Assembly: GCA_037893245.1 (NCBI GenBank) | Contig: JBAIAA010000009.1 | Coordinates: 3,391,824-3,455,823, forward strand | Source of the DNA: Crossaster papposus | Taxonomy: Eukaryota > Echinodermata > Asteroidea > Velatida > Solasteridae | DNA: 64,000 nucleotides | Direction of reading: 5' to 3' | Shown: one piece after another, positions 1-11,281 of the stretch | Position numbering within the stretch: position 1 is the first letter of the stretch | Layout of the letters: each line of letters opens with the position of its first letter | The notes under the pieces: model-generated | What the model saw: only the letters and a program-made list of their open reading frames with translations | Databases searched by the model: none | What the model was told of the DNA's origin: nothing | Program-made: the position numbers and the translations under genes

Positions 1-3000
1 TTGCCAAATTTCTCACTGGAACAAACCTAAACTGAGAGACTCATGCGTCAGGACACTGGCGGCATATGCCTATGTGTCAATACACGTGTACATACAAACA
101 CATCAGAAAACATGGCTGCGAATGAGGATATTTTTCTCGACATATATCTGAGCTGCGAACCTCAACGTTGTTGGAGAATGAAGAGACATTCACCAGCTCC
201 ACATCTGAGCTAACATATCGCCAAAATTCTCACCGGAAGAGACCAAAAATTTGAGACTCATGCGTCAGGACACTGGCGGCATAGGCCTATGCGGCAATAC
301 ACTTGTACAAGCATAAACATAAGAAAACATGGCTGCGAATGAGGATAATTTGATGAACTTATATCTGAGCTGCGAACCTCAACGTTGTTCGAGAATGAAG
401 AGACACTCACCAGCTCGACATCCGAGCCAAAATATTGCCAAATTTCTCACTGGAAAAACAAACAAACTGAGAGACTCATGCGTCAGGACACTGGCGGCAT
501 ATGCCTATGTGGCACTACACGTGTACATACAAACACATCAGAAAACATGGCTGCAAATGAGGATATTTTTCTCAACATATATCTAAGCTGCGAGCCTCAA
601 CGTTGTTTGAGATTATAGAGACAACTCACCAGCTCGACATCCGAGCCAAAATATTGCCAAATTTCTCACTGGAAAAAACCCAAACTGAGAGACTCATGCG
701 TCAGGATACTGGCGACATAGGCCTATGTGGCAATACACGTTTACATACATACACATCAGAAAACATGGCTGCGAATGAGGATAATGTTCTCGACATATAT
801 CTGAGCTGCGAACCTCAACGTTGTTCGAGAATGAAGAGACACTCACCAGCTCGACATCTGAGCCAAAATATTGCCAAATTTCTCACTGGAACAAACCTAA
901 ACTGAGAGACTCATGCGTCAGGACACTGGCGACATATGCCTATGTGGCACTACACGTGTACATGCAAACACATCAGAAAACATGGCTGCGAATGAGGATA
1001 TTTTTCTCGACATATATCTGAGCTGCGAACCTCAACGTTGTTCGAGAATGAAGAGACACTCACCAGCTCGACATCCGAGCTAACATATCGCCAACAATTC
1101 TCACCGGAAGAGACCACAACTTTGAGACTCATGCGTCAGGACACTGGCGGCATAGGCCTATGCGGCAATACACGTGTACACGCATAAACATAAGAAAACA
1201 TGGCTGCGAATGAGGACATTTTTCTCGACATATATCTGAGCTGCGAACCTCAACGTTGTTCGAGAATGAAGAGACACTCACCAGCTCGAGATCCGAGCCA
1301 AAATATTGCCAAATTTTTCACTTGAAAAACAAACAAACTGAGAAACTCATGCGTCAGGACACTGGCGGCATATGCCTATGTGGCAACACACGTGTACATA
1401 CATACACATCAGAAAACATGGCTGCGAATGAGGATAATGTTTTCGACATATATCTGAGCTGCGAACCTCAACGTTGTTCGAGAATGAAGAGACACTCACC
1501 AGCTCGACATCTGAGCCAAAATATTGCCAAATTTTTCACTGGAACAAACCTAAACTGAGAGACTCATGCGTCAGGACACTGGCGGCATATGCCTATGTGG
1601 CAATACACGTGTACATACACACACATCAAAAAACATGGCTGCGAATGAGGATAATTTTATGAACTTATATCTGAGCTGCGAACCTCAACGTTGTTCGAGA
1701 ATGAAGAGACACTCGCCTGCTCGACATCTGAGCAAACAATATTTCCAAATTTCTCACTGGAAAAAACCCAAACTGAGAGACTCATGGGTCAGGATACTGG
1801 CGGCATAGGCCTATGTGGCAATACACGTGTACATACATACACATCAGAAAACATGGCTGCGAATGAGGATAATGTTCTCGACATATATCTGAGCTGCGAA
1901 CCTCAACGTTGTTGGAGAATGAAGAAACATTCACCACCTCCACATCTGAGCTAACATATCGCCAAAAATTCTCACCGGAAGAGACCACAACTTTGAGACT
2001 CATGCGTCAGGACACTGGCGGCATAGGCCTATGCGGCAATACACGTGTACACGCATAAACATAAGAAAACATGGCTGCGAATGAGGATAATTTGATGAAC
2101 TTATATCTGAGCTGCGAACCTCAACGTTATTCGAGAATGAAGAGACACTCGCCAGCTCGACATCTGAGCCAAAATATTTCCAAATTTCTCACTGGAAAAA
2201 AACAAAACTGTGAGACTCATGCGTCAGGACACTGGCAGCATAGGCCTCTGAGGCAATACACGTGTACATCCATACACATAAGAAAACATGGCTGCGAATG
2301 AGGACATTTTTCTCGACATATATCTGAGCTGCGAGCCTCAACGTTGTTCGAGAATGAAGAGATACTCACCAGCTCGACATCCGAGCCAAAATATTGCCAA
2401 ATTTATCACTGGAAAAAACCCAAACTGAGAGACTTATGCGTCAGGATACTGGCGGCATAGGCCTATGTGGCAATACAAGTGTACATACATACACATCAGA
2501 AAACATGGCTGCGAATGAGGATAATGTTCTCGACACATATCTGAGCTGCGAACCTCAACGTTGTTCGAGAATGAAGAGACACTCACCAGCTCGACATCCG
2601 AGCAAAAATATTGCCAAATTTCGCACTGGAACAAACTTAAACTGAGAGACTCATGCGTCAGGACACTGGCGGCATATGCCTATGTGTCAATACACGTGTA
2701 CATATAAACACATCAGAAAACATGGCTGCGAATGAGGATATTTTTCTCGACATATATCTGAGCTGCGAACCTCAACGTTGTTGGAGAATGATGAGACATT
2801 CACCACCTCCACATCTGAGCTAACATATCGCCAAAATTCTCACCGAAAGAGACCAAAACTTTGAGACTCATGCGTCATGACACTGGCGGCATAGGCCTAT
2901 GCGGCAATACACTTGTACACGCATAAACATAAGAAAACATGGCTGCGAATGAGGATAATTTTATGAACTTATATCTGAGCTGCGAACCTCAACGTTGTTC

Positions 3001-6000
3001 GAGAATAAAGAGACACTCGCCAGCTCGACATCTGAGCCAAAATATTTCCAAATTTCTCACTGGAAAAAAACCAAACTGTGAGACTCTTGCGTCAGGATAC
3101 TGGCGGCATAGGCCTATGAGGCAATACACGTGTACATACATACACATCAGAAAACATGGCTGCGAATGAGGATAATGTTCTCGACATATATCTGAGCTGC
3201 GAACCTCAACGTTGTTCGAGAATGAAGAAACACTCACCAGCTCGACATCCGAGCCAAAATATTGCCAAATTTCTCACTGGGAAAAAAACAAACTGAGAGA
3301 CTCAAGCGTCAGGATACTGGCGGCATAGGCCTATGAGGCAATACACGTGTACATACATACATACACATCAGAAAACATGGCTGCGAATGAGGATAATGTT
3401 CTCGACATATATCTGAGCTGCGAACCTCAACGTTGTTCGAGAATGAAGAGACACTCACAAGCTCGACATGTGAGCCAAAATATTGCCAAATTTCTAACTG
3501 GAACAAACCTAAACTGAGAGACTCATGCGTCAGGACACTGGCGGCATATGCCTATGTGGCAATACACGTGTACATACATACACATTAGAAAACATGGCTG
3601 CGAATGACGATAATTTTGTCGACTTATATTTGAGCTGCGAGCCTCAACGTTGTTCGAGAATGAAGAGACACTCACCAGTCCGACATCTGAGCAAAAATAT
3701 TGCCAAATTTCTCATTGAAAAAACCCCAAAAAACTGAGAGACTCATGCGTCTGGATACTGGCGGCATAGGCCTATGCGGCAATACACGGGTACATACATA
3801 CACATAAGAAAACATGGCGGCGAATGAGGATAATTTTCTCGACATATATCTGATCTGCGAGCCTCAAGGTTGTTCGAGAATGAAGAGACACTCACCAGCT
3901 CGACATCTGAGCCAAAATATTGCCAAATTTCTCACTGGAACAAACCTAAACTGAGAGACTCATGCGTCAGGACACTGGCGGCATATGCCTATGTGTCAAT
4001 ACACGTGTACATACAAACACATCAGAAAACATGGCTGCGAATGAGGATATTTTTCTCGACATATATCTGAGCTGCGAACCTCAACGTTGTTGGAGAATGA
4101 AGAGACATTCACCACCTCCACATCTGAGCTAACATATCGCCAAAATTCTCACCGGAAGAGACCAAAAATTTGAGACTCATGCGTCAGGACACTGGCGGCA
4201 TAGGCCTATGCGGCAATACACTTGTACAAGCATAAACATAAGAAAACATGGCTGCGAATGAGGATAATTTGATGAACTTATATCTGAGCTGCGAACCTCA
4301 ACGTTGTTCGAAAATGAAGAGACACTCGCCAGCTCGACATCTGAGCCAAAATATTTCCAAATGTCCCACTGGAAAAAAATCAATCTATGAGACTCATGCG
4401 TCAGGATACTGGCGGCATAGGCCTATGAGGCAATACACGTGTACATACATACACATCAGAAAACATGGCTGCGAATGAGGATAATGTTCTCGACATATAT
4501 CTGAGCTGCGAACCTCAACGTTGTTCGAGAATGAAGAGACACTCACCAGCTCGACATCCGAGCCAAAATATTGCCAAATTTCTCACTGGAAAAACAAACA
4601 AACTGAGAGACTCATGCGTCAGGACACTGGCGGCATATGCCTATGTGGCACTACACGTGTACATACAAACACATCAGAAAACATGGCTGCAAATGAGGAT
4701 ATTTTTCTCAACATATATCTAAGCTGCGAGCCTCAACGTTGTTTGAGATTATAGAGACAACTCACCAGCTCGACATCCGAGCCAAAATATTGCCAAATTT
4801 CTCACTGGAAAAAACCCAAACTGAGAGACTCATGCGTCAGGATACTGGCGACATAGGCCTATGTGGCAATACACGTTTACATACATACACATCAGAAAAC
4901 ATGGCTGCGAATGAGGATAATGTTCTCGACATATATCTGAGCTGCGAACCTCAACGTTGTTCGAGAATGAAGAGACACTCACCAGCTCGACATCTGAGCC
5001 AAAATATTGCCAAATTTCGCACTGGAACAAACCTAAACTGAGAGACTCATGCGTCAGGACACTGGCGACATATGCCTATGTGGCACTACACGTGTACATG
5101 CAAACACATCAGAAAACATGGCTGCGAATGAGGATATTTTTCTCGACATATATCTGAGCTGCGAGCCTCAACGTTGTTCGAGAATGAAGAGACATTCACC
5201 ACCTCCACATCTGAGCTAACATATCGCCAAAATTCTCACCGGAAGAGACCAAAACTTTGCGACACATGCGTCAGGACACTGGCGGCATAGGCCTATGTGG
5301 CAATACACGTGTACATACATACACATCAGAAAACATGGCTGCGAATGAGGATAATGTTCTCGACATATATCTGAGCTGCGAACCTCAACGTTGTTCGAGA
5401 ATGAGGAGACACTCACCAGCTCGACATCTGAGCCAAAATATTGCCAAATTTCTCACTGGAACAAACCTAAACTGAGAGACTCATGTGTCAGGACACTGGC
5501 GGCATATGCCTATGTGGCAATACACGTGTACATACAAACACATCAGAAAATATGCCTGCGAATGAGGATATTTTTCTCGACATATATAGGAGCTGCAAAC
5601 CTCAACGTTGTTGGAGAATAAAGAGACATTCACCACCTCCACATCTGAGCTAACATATCGCCAAAATTCTCACCGGAAAAGACCAAAACTTTGAGACACA
5701 TGCGTCAGGACACTGGCGGCATAGGCCTATGCGGCAATACACGTGTACACGCATCAACATCAGAAAACATGGCTGCGAATGAGGATAATTTTCTGAACTT
5801 ATATCTGAGCTGCGAACCTCAACGTTGTTCGAGAATGAAGAGACACTCCCCAGCTCTTCATCCGAGCCAAAATATTGCCAGATTTCTCACTGGAAAGACA
5901 AACAAACTGGGGGCTCATGCGTCAGTATACTGGCGGCATAGGCATATGTGGCAATACACGTGTACATACATACACATCAGAAAACATGGCTGCGAATGAG

Positions 6001-6168
6001 GATAATGTTCTCGACATATATCTGAGCTGCGAACCTCAACGTTGTTGGAGAATAAAGAAACTTTCACCACCTCCACATCTGAGCTAACATATCGCCAAAA
6101 ATTCTCACCGGAAGAGACCACAACGTTGAGACTCATGCGTCAGGACACTGGCGGCATAGGCCTATGCA
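1..6168. repeat. Satellite S1, array 1 (about 217-bp unit, about 28 copies)
   Basis: The landmark TCATGCGTCAGG recurs at 41, 258, 476, 694 and 911 and so on, giving a 217-218 bp period. Units differ by about 5-15 percent and fall into types: some read TTCGAGAATGAAGAGACACTC with an AGCTCGACATC segment, others TTGGAGAATGAAGAGACATTC with a CACCTCCACATC segment. Each unit holds two short palindromes, CATAGGCCTATG (or GGCATATGCC) and TACACGTGTA. Short open frames reading MAANEDN run through many units in both strands, but 217 is not a multiple of 3 and the frame shifts from unit to unit, so I treat the array as non-coding. The right edge is inside a unit, where element A begins. Confidence 0.95.
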
Positions 6169-6402
6169 CGCATACATGTAGACACTACCACACTGAGGGC
6201 ATACTTGTCATTCTATCCAATGGAGGACACTTGAGTGTGTGTGAATTACACCTATCAAAGTGAGGACACGACACTAAAATGCTGGTTGTCCATTGGTTTC
6301 ATATTGATGTGCATTCTAAAGTCATCAATGCGATTGCAAATTCTAAATAGTCAAGTACTCTGACGCATCCGTACATGTATGTGAACTGACGAAACACCCT
6401 GC

Positions 6403-6656
6403 TTAGCTTTGATGAAGCTTCATTTTGTTCCGACAAAAGTCTTTGATGTTCCTCCAGCTTCGTGTCTGCAGTGCCACAAGACAGGATGTTTCGATGTCTC
6501 GTTTGCCAGGAAGCTTCTTCAGCAGAAAGAATTTCTGCAAACCCTTCGTAACGTCTCCCTTCTCCTCGACAGTCCAGGGACGACGTTTCACTCGTCTCGA
6601 GTTGTTCAGAGATGCCAGACTTCCAGATGGAACACTGATAGGAGCCTGTCGAGTAC
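6403..6656 (-). CDS. Terminal exon E4: SANT/Myb-like DNA-binding tail
   Basis: The acceptor TTAG lies just above 6656 and the TAA stop is at 6403-6405. The exon encodes 84 residues. The spaced tryptophans (RPW, RSW) and the basic tail fit a SANT/Myb-like helix bundle, which recurs at the C-terminus of this invertebrate recombinase family. The same exon in copy B (18679-18932) differs by one visible codon (TSCLV against TFCLV). The opposite strand is also open for about 80 codons; I regard that as a shadow. Confidence 0.65.
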
Positions 6657-6789
6657 CTAATGTCAAATAGGAAACAAGTCGATATAAAACACAGATATTT
6701 AGGCACTTTTAATTCAGACAGCCCGATAGCCAGATGAACAAACAAATGGACAGACAGACAATTGTTTTTTTAAAGACAGCCCGACTTAA

Positions 6790-7023
6790 CCAGTTTGCGC
6801 CGGGATTATTTTAACATCGCCGAGCCCACGGGCGGGATTATTTTTTACGAAACTCGATCCAAAGCGGGTTCAGGCTGATAGTGCCGGGAAGCACACCCAC
6901 GCATTTCCGGCCTTGCGCGCTGCTGACATACATTTCCGAACTTAAACTTGGCGTGTGTATGCGTCATTCGTTTTGAATTTTAGAAAATGTTTGCGTTTAT
7001 ATACGTCATCCGGCGCGAACTGG
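6790..7023. mobile_element. TTAA-flanked MITE (piggyBac-like), in intron of copy A
   Basis: TTAA at 6786-6789 is followed by CCAGTTTGCGCCGG, and the other end reads CCGGCGCGAACTGG followed by TTAA at 7024-7027. A 14-bp TIR starting CC together with a TTAA target duplication is the piggyBac pattern. It is 234 bp and non-coding. The same insertion is in copy B at 19066-19299, so it is older than the A/B duplication. Confidence 0.8.
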
Positions 7024-7501
7024 TTAAAATACAGACACATAAAAGCCTAAACTTACTGTTTTCACTGGGCACATCACAGGAATTGTCACTGCTGTTATCG
7101 CTTTCCTCGTCACTAGTGAATCCTTCTGCAAGTCACAAAGAGCAGTTTTTGTTAGATTAATGCACACATACCTGACAGTTGGTTGTTGTCCTGCATGTAA
7201 ATTCAGAAAAGTGGACTCAACTCTTGTCAAATTTCTGTGGTCTGTTTCTTTCTATATTTCTGTATTTCTCTTTCTTGTTCTGTAATGCAGGAGCAATAGC
7301 AAAAGAAATGCACAAAAACACGTATACCATTTGTTATCATATATTGTGAACTGATAACAAAATGTTATTTCTTGCATTTCTTTCGCTGTTGAAGATGTAT
7401 TAGTGAATAGTAATTACTGATCAAATATTTTTCAACAAAAGCAATAATTAATGTCTTTCTTTTGCTGTTGAGTAAATAATTTAAAACAACTGTGTCCTTA
7501 C

Positions 7502-9267
7502 CACCAGTGACATGCAATTCATCCAGGGATTTGCCCTGCTGGGAAGGCAAGTTTCCCCTCTACAAGCTGAGAAAAAGCCTAGAAAGTTTGGTGACCCTCT
7601 GCACAGTATCTGGCAACTGGTAGTATTCACGATGGACACGCAAATCATGACCCATGAAGTTTGCAAGTGTTTCAAGTTGATGTTCCTTCAAGGCAATAAT
7701 TTGCGATGCGGTTGCCACGTGCTTACGAAGTTTTGTAGACCGGATGCTGGCAGCATTGTCAAGGCCCGTCATGTCTGCGTACACTCTTATACAGTCACAT
7801 CCTCTTATATGACCTGTACCTCCATAAGAACATCGTGCAAACAAGTAGATGTTGTCGTGGGCGACTCCAGCTTCATTTCTCTTTGCAATCAAAGCACTCA
7901 ACCACGCCACCACCTCATTGCTGAGAAGCACTGGAACAGTTCGACCCCTCTTGCCAACTATTTCGACAACTCTGAACATCTTGCACAGATGCCGTTCAAG
8001 ATCAGTCAGCAGGCATTCCCCGTTGACACTAGCTGTTGTGTGCTTCTGAAAGTCTTCTAGTTTCATCTTTGATACCTCCCCTTGCCTTCTGCGGTTGAAC
8101 ATAATAAGGTGGCACAGTGCGACTTCATTCAATCTCTTCCAAGCTGGTCCAATTTGTTCGCCCCGAGCATCCTGGACAAGTTCCACTTCTCTGTTGCCAG
8201 CTTCATGGAGGAACGCCGACATTTTCACAACATCAGCATTTGTCGGCAGAATTTTAGGTTTGTTGCGCTTTCCTTAGTACAGTGTTCTGTGTGCATGGGT
8301 GGATACACGGTCTCGCCAGGTCAGTTCGCACAACTGCAGAAATTCTTCAGCGTGTTGCGCTTTTTGCTTTTGGCCAGACTCTAGAGCATTTCCTTTAAGT
8401 ATGAGTGCACACTTCTTGATGGAATGTCCAATCTTTAAAGCTAGAGACGGAACATCATACAACTGCTTGTCTTCATTAAAGCCAGCAATACCGTGAATAG
8501 CCTTGATGATATCATTCAGGTAGTGGGGGTGGACAAATGCATTTGGCTGGTGTGTATTCTTGCGGAGTTGTATGACAAGACGACCCAATTCCCGTATCTT
8601 TTTTCGGATGTAGCCATGTTGATCTACATCGTGCCCGAGTTTCGCGTATTCCCGCTTGGCTACTTCCACAATCAAAGTGTCATTCTTGGCCAGCAGAGTC
8701 ACCTCATCTCTCTTCATCGGAATAAGAACCTGGTTTAACTGGAAAGACACACCGACAGGTGGAGGCTTTAACAAATCACTCTTGTGAGCAACACGTCTAC
8801 GCAGAGGAGTTGTGGTAGTGCTACCATGCGAGTGTGCAGGGAGTGCAGGTTTCAGTGGGCACTGGTGACGCCAGAGATCACTTCGCACATAATAGCCATA
8901 ACAATACATGCACGGTCCGTATGCATGTGGAGCTACCTTATGATTAGGCCTATATCCTACAATAAGTGCATCCCGGCCTTTCCGAAGGACTTGGCAATTG
9001 TGCCTATGATTACCAACATTGCGGATTTTCCACAGAAGTATCTTACGGGCACTTGGGTTGGTCTCAGACGCAATCTCTACAACTTCGCTCTCTTCTTTGT
9101 GACATGACTGGAGATGACGGGGCAACTTAGATTGAGGTACTTCACAGAAAAAGCAGAAGTGTTTCTTGTCCCATTTCCTGTGCCCACTTTCATTGCTGGT
9201 CTCCATGACCGTTATGTGACCGGTCTCAGTAGCCTCGGTTGATGATCTCTGTGACTCGGCACTTGAG
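7502..9267 (-). pseudogene. Core exon E2 of the recombinase gene, copy A
   Basis: The exon runs through METSNESGHRKW at 9206 downward. N-terminal part (9206-8277): two zinc-finger-like clusters, then a helical middle. C-terminal part (8228-7560): recombinase fold. Counting from MKMSAFLHEAG, the likely catalytic residues are R48 in NRRRQGEV, R168 in TKLRKHVAT, H194 in MGHDLR and the tyrosine nucleophile Y202 or Y203 in HREYYQL. The usual first His of the HxxR box is a Thr here (TKLR). In-frame codons continue upstream of the Met at 9206 to about 9380, fused to a second copy of E1. A 12-bp in-frame gap relative to copy B lies near 8530. Confidence 0.75.
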
Positions 9268-10140
9268 GCTTCATATGGAGCAGGACAAACGGCAGGTCCT
9301 GTACCAGAATCAGCCTGTGGGCCATCATCCCAACTGGAACTGCTTTGTAGACTGTCTGAACCATTTAAGTGCGAACTCCACCTGGCATAGAAATCAAATC
9401 AAAATCACATTTAATTTTAAACAAATAACAATTTCTTTGGGGAGGGGTGGGAGGGCGAGGGGAGGGCGAGGGGAGGGGGTGAAGGGGGGGGGGGGGGGGT
9501 GAAGGGGGGGTGAAGGGGGGGGGGGGGGGTGGTGCTTGCCCAAAACACTTTATTTACAAATTTGTTTCTTGCTTCTGGGCACCCAGAGTGAATATTTGAT
9601 AGGGTTCAGAAAACAAGTTCACTAATGAATCAAAATCTTACTACTTTCTATGTTGCCGGATGCAGAAAACGATTTAGAACGAGTGGAAAAAAACCCAAAC
9701 ACCACTGTTTTTTTTTTAGGGGTAGACGCATATGCCTAATTGCCTCGGACTAGTTGCCCCTCTGAAGGAGAGGGAGTGGGGAGGAGGGGGAGTGGGGAGG
9801 GGTGGGAGGGGTGGGGGGGGGGGGGGGGTGGGGGGGGGTGAAGGGGGGGGGGTGCTTGCAAAAAAACACTTGATTTATAAATTTGTTTCTGGCTTCTGGG
9901 CACCCAGAGTGAATATTTGGGTTCTGAAAACAAGTTGAGTGTGTGTGAATTACCTCATATGGAGAAGGGAAAACGGCAGGTCCTGTACCAGAATCAGCCT
10001 GGGGGCCATCATCCCAACTGGAACTGCTTTGTAGACTGTCTGAACCATTTAAGTGCGGACTCAAGAAACTCGGATGGGCCACCTGGCCTAGAAATCAAAT
10101 CAAAATCACATTTAATTTTAAACAAATAACAATTTCTTTG
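9258..10140 (-). repeat. Internal duplication of exon E1 and its flank in copy A
   Basis: The segment encoding SDSLQSSSSWDDGPQADSG occurs twice: at about 9275-9385 and 9954-10087. The right copy has a good acceptor (TTTCTAG) and donor (GAG|GTAATT). The left copy has lost the acceptor (CTAT) and reads straight into E2. Between them lie two G-rich runs, each followed by a CTTCTGGGCACCCAGAGTGAAT segment. Copy B holds only the right copy (27146-27279). Confidence 0.75.
9434..9533 (+). repeat. G-rich tract, quadruplex-capable
   Basis: About 100 bases made of GGGGAGGG, GGGCGAGG and long G runs with TGAA interruptions. A second tract of the same kind is at 9770-9854, and copy B has one at 27007-27044. 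Each stands next to the same GTGCTTGC segment, so they are copies of one ancestral tract. Lengths of the G runs may be sequencing-dependent. Confidence 0.85.
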
Positions 10141-10314
10141 GGTTATCTCTAAAATATACTATCCATTTTAACACCATCACAAGCAACAACATCCGCCCTT
10201 GATGTGCAACTTAACTGACGACATACCGGTATTTATCCTCTTCATAAAAAGATATGTAATTCAAATGAGAATTTGTGTCATGTGCATTCATTATATGACT
10301 TCTAAGACTTCTAA

Positions 10315-10352
10315 GGCACTTAGGGAGACACTAAAATGTCTCCCTAAGTGCC
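10315..10352. other. Perfect 16-bp hairpin in intron of copy A
   Basis: GGCACTTAGGGAGACA, a six-base loop CTAAAA, then the exact reverse complement. It is unchanged in copy B at 27507-27544. In A a further partial copy of one arm (GTCTCCCCAAGTGCC) follows at about 10398. Function unknown; it may be a remnant of a small inverted-repeat element. Confidence 0.8.
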
Positions 10353-10854
10353 ACTGTCTCTTTATTACCTAAAAACTTACGCTAGTTTGTCTCCCCAAGT
10401 GCCTATTTGGAAGAATTATTCTTCCTAACCTGTCTGTTGTTAATTAATGCATTCTACGGTACTTTTCTCACCTGGTGCTCAAATAGGCAGCGTGTCACAC
10501 CATCAGTGTACCGGACGCAGTACTTTCATGATAAGAAAGCCACAAATTCAACTAATTAAACTTTAAAGGGATTACATGCAATTGGGAGTGGAATGTTGAA
10601 AAGTATTTGTTGTTTACAGATCATATATATTTTTGGTTCTGAAGGGGGGGGGGGAATCAAGTTTAGAAAAAAATGGCATTGTTTATTTACATGTGGTACA
10701 TGTCATGGGGGGATGTAAGAGGGTATACAGCTGTCTTAATTTATGTGTGACAAATGGGATTCTACATTATGGATTACATTTCTTACCTACGGAACCCCTA
10801 ATGGGACATATGACGAATAGTAATCACCGTGACAAAATAAATTTAGTTTTGTAT

Positions 10855-11030
10855 TTCTTGCCCACGAAATCATTTCGTGCCCATGAAATCATTTCGTGCC
10901 CACGAAATCATTTCCCGTGCGCTCGAAAAAAATAATTTCATGAGCTCGAAATAATTTGTGTGCTCGAAATAATTTATTTTTTGTGCGCTTGAAATAATTT
11001 CCTGCGCTCGAAATCATTTTGTGCAATTGT
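10855..11030. repeat. Short-unit minisatellite (CGAAATAATTT-type)
   Basis: Repeats of GTGCCCACGAAATCATTTC and then GTGCGCTCGAAATAATTT type, with short palindromes such as CACGAAATCATTTCGTG. It lies in the intron between E0 and E1. Copy B holds a shorter version at about 28050-28200. Confidence 0.7.
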
Positions 11031-11154
11031 TAGAAATCGGTTAAGTAAATATGTTTTACAGCACGGTCTTGACGCAAGGTTAACGTGAACCCACAAATTA
11101 CAAGGGCATTCCATTTGTTTTCGTCATATGTCCTTTTAGAGGCTCCGCACTTAC

Positions 11155-11281
11155 CTTTGGTGAAGGAGATTATTACGGCAGGATACCATGATGAATCTGG
11201 AGGCCACAGTGCGATTACGTTCTCCCCTTCATGATGCTGGTGATTTGTCAAGGTTCCATCAAGACGACTACTTCGTTTCAT
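11155..11281 (-). CDS. First coding exon E0 of the recombinase gene, copy A
   Basis: It starts at ATG 11281-11279 and ends at donor AAAG|GTAAG. It encodes 42 residues ending in a Tudor/PWWP-like ALWPPDSSWYPAVIISFTK stretch. It ends in phase 1, and E1 opens with two bases in the matching phase after TCTAG. Copy B has ATA instead of the ATG (28451-28453). Whether a further 5' exon exists cannot be seen. Confidence 0.55.

Larger units (their letters stand above)
6403..11281 (-). pseudogene. Zinc-finger / tyrosine recombinase / SANT-like protein gene, copy A (spliced, two stops)
   Basis: I read five exons with matching phases: E0 11155-11281, E1 9954-10087, E2 from about 9267 or further upstream down to 7502, E3 7057-7125, E4 6403-6656 ending in TAA. 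Donors are AAG|GTAAG, GAG|GTAAT, GTG|GTAAG and ACA|GTAAG; acceptors are TCTAG, TGCAG and ATTAG. E0 starts MKRSSRLDG and has a Tudor-like VIALWPPDSSWYPAVI segment. E2 holds two Cys/His clusters (CFFCEVPQSKLPRHLQSCH and CMYCYGYYVRSDLWRHQC) and the recombinase core. E4 is a SANT/Myb-like tail (RRPWTVEEKGDVTKGL then RSWRNIKDFCRN). The product would cut and join DNA through a covalent tyrosine link. Copy A is broken by TAA at 8274-8276 and TAG at 7560, where copy B reads CAA and GAG. Domestication is possible but mobile-element origin is likelier. Confidence 0.75.

Noticed and set aside
329-6087. Many open frames reading MAANEDN...LSCEPQRCSRMKRHSPARH across the S1 arrays
   Set aside because: They overlap one another in several frames on both strands and follow the 217-bp unit, which shifts frame each repeat; there is no start context, splice structure or domain.
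7512-8060. 182-codon plus-strand frame over the recombinase exon (and its equivalent at 20153-20623)
   Set aside because: It lies antisense to a clear recombinase domain and has no recognisable content of its own.
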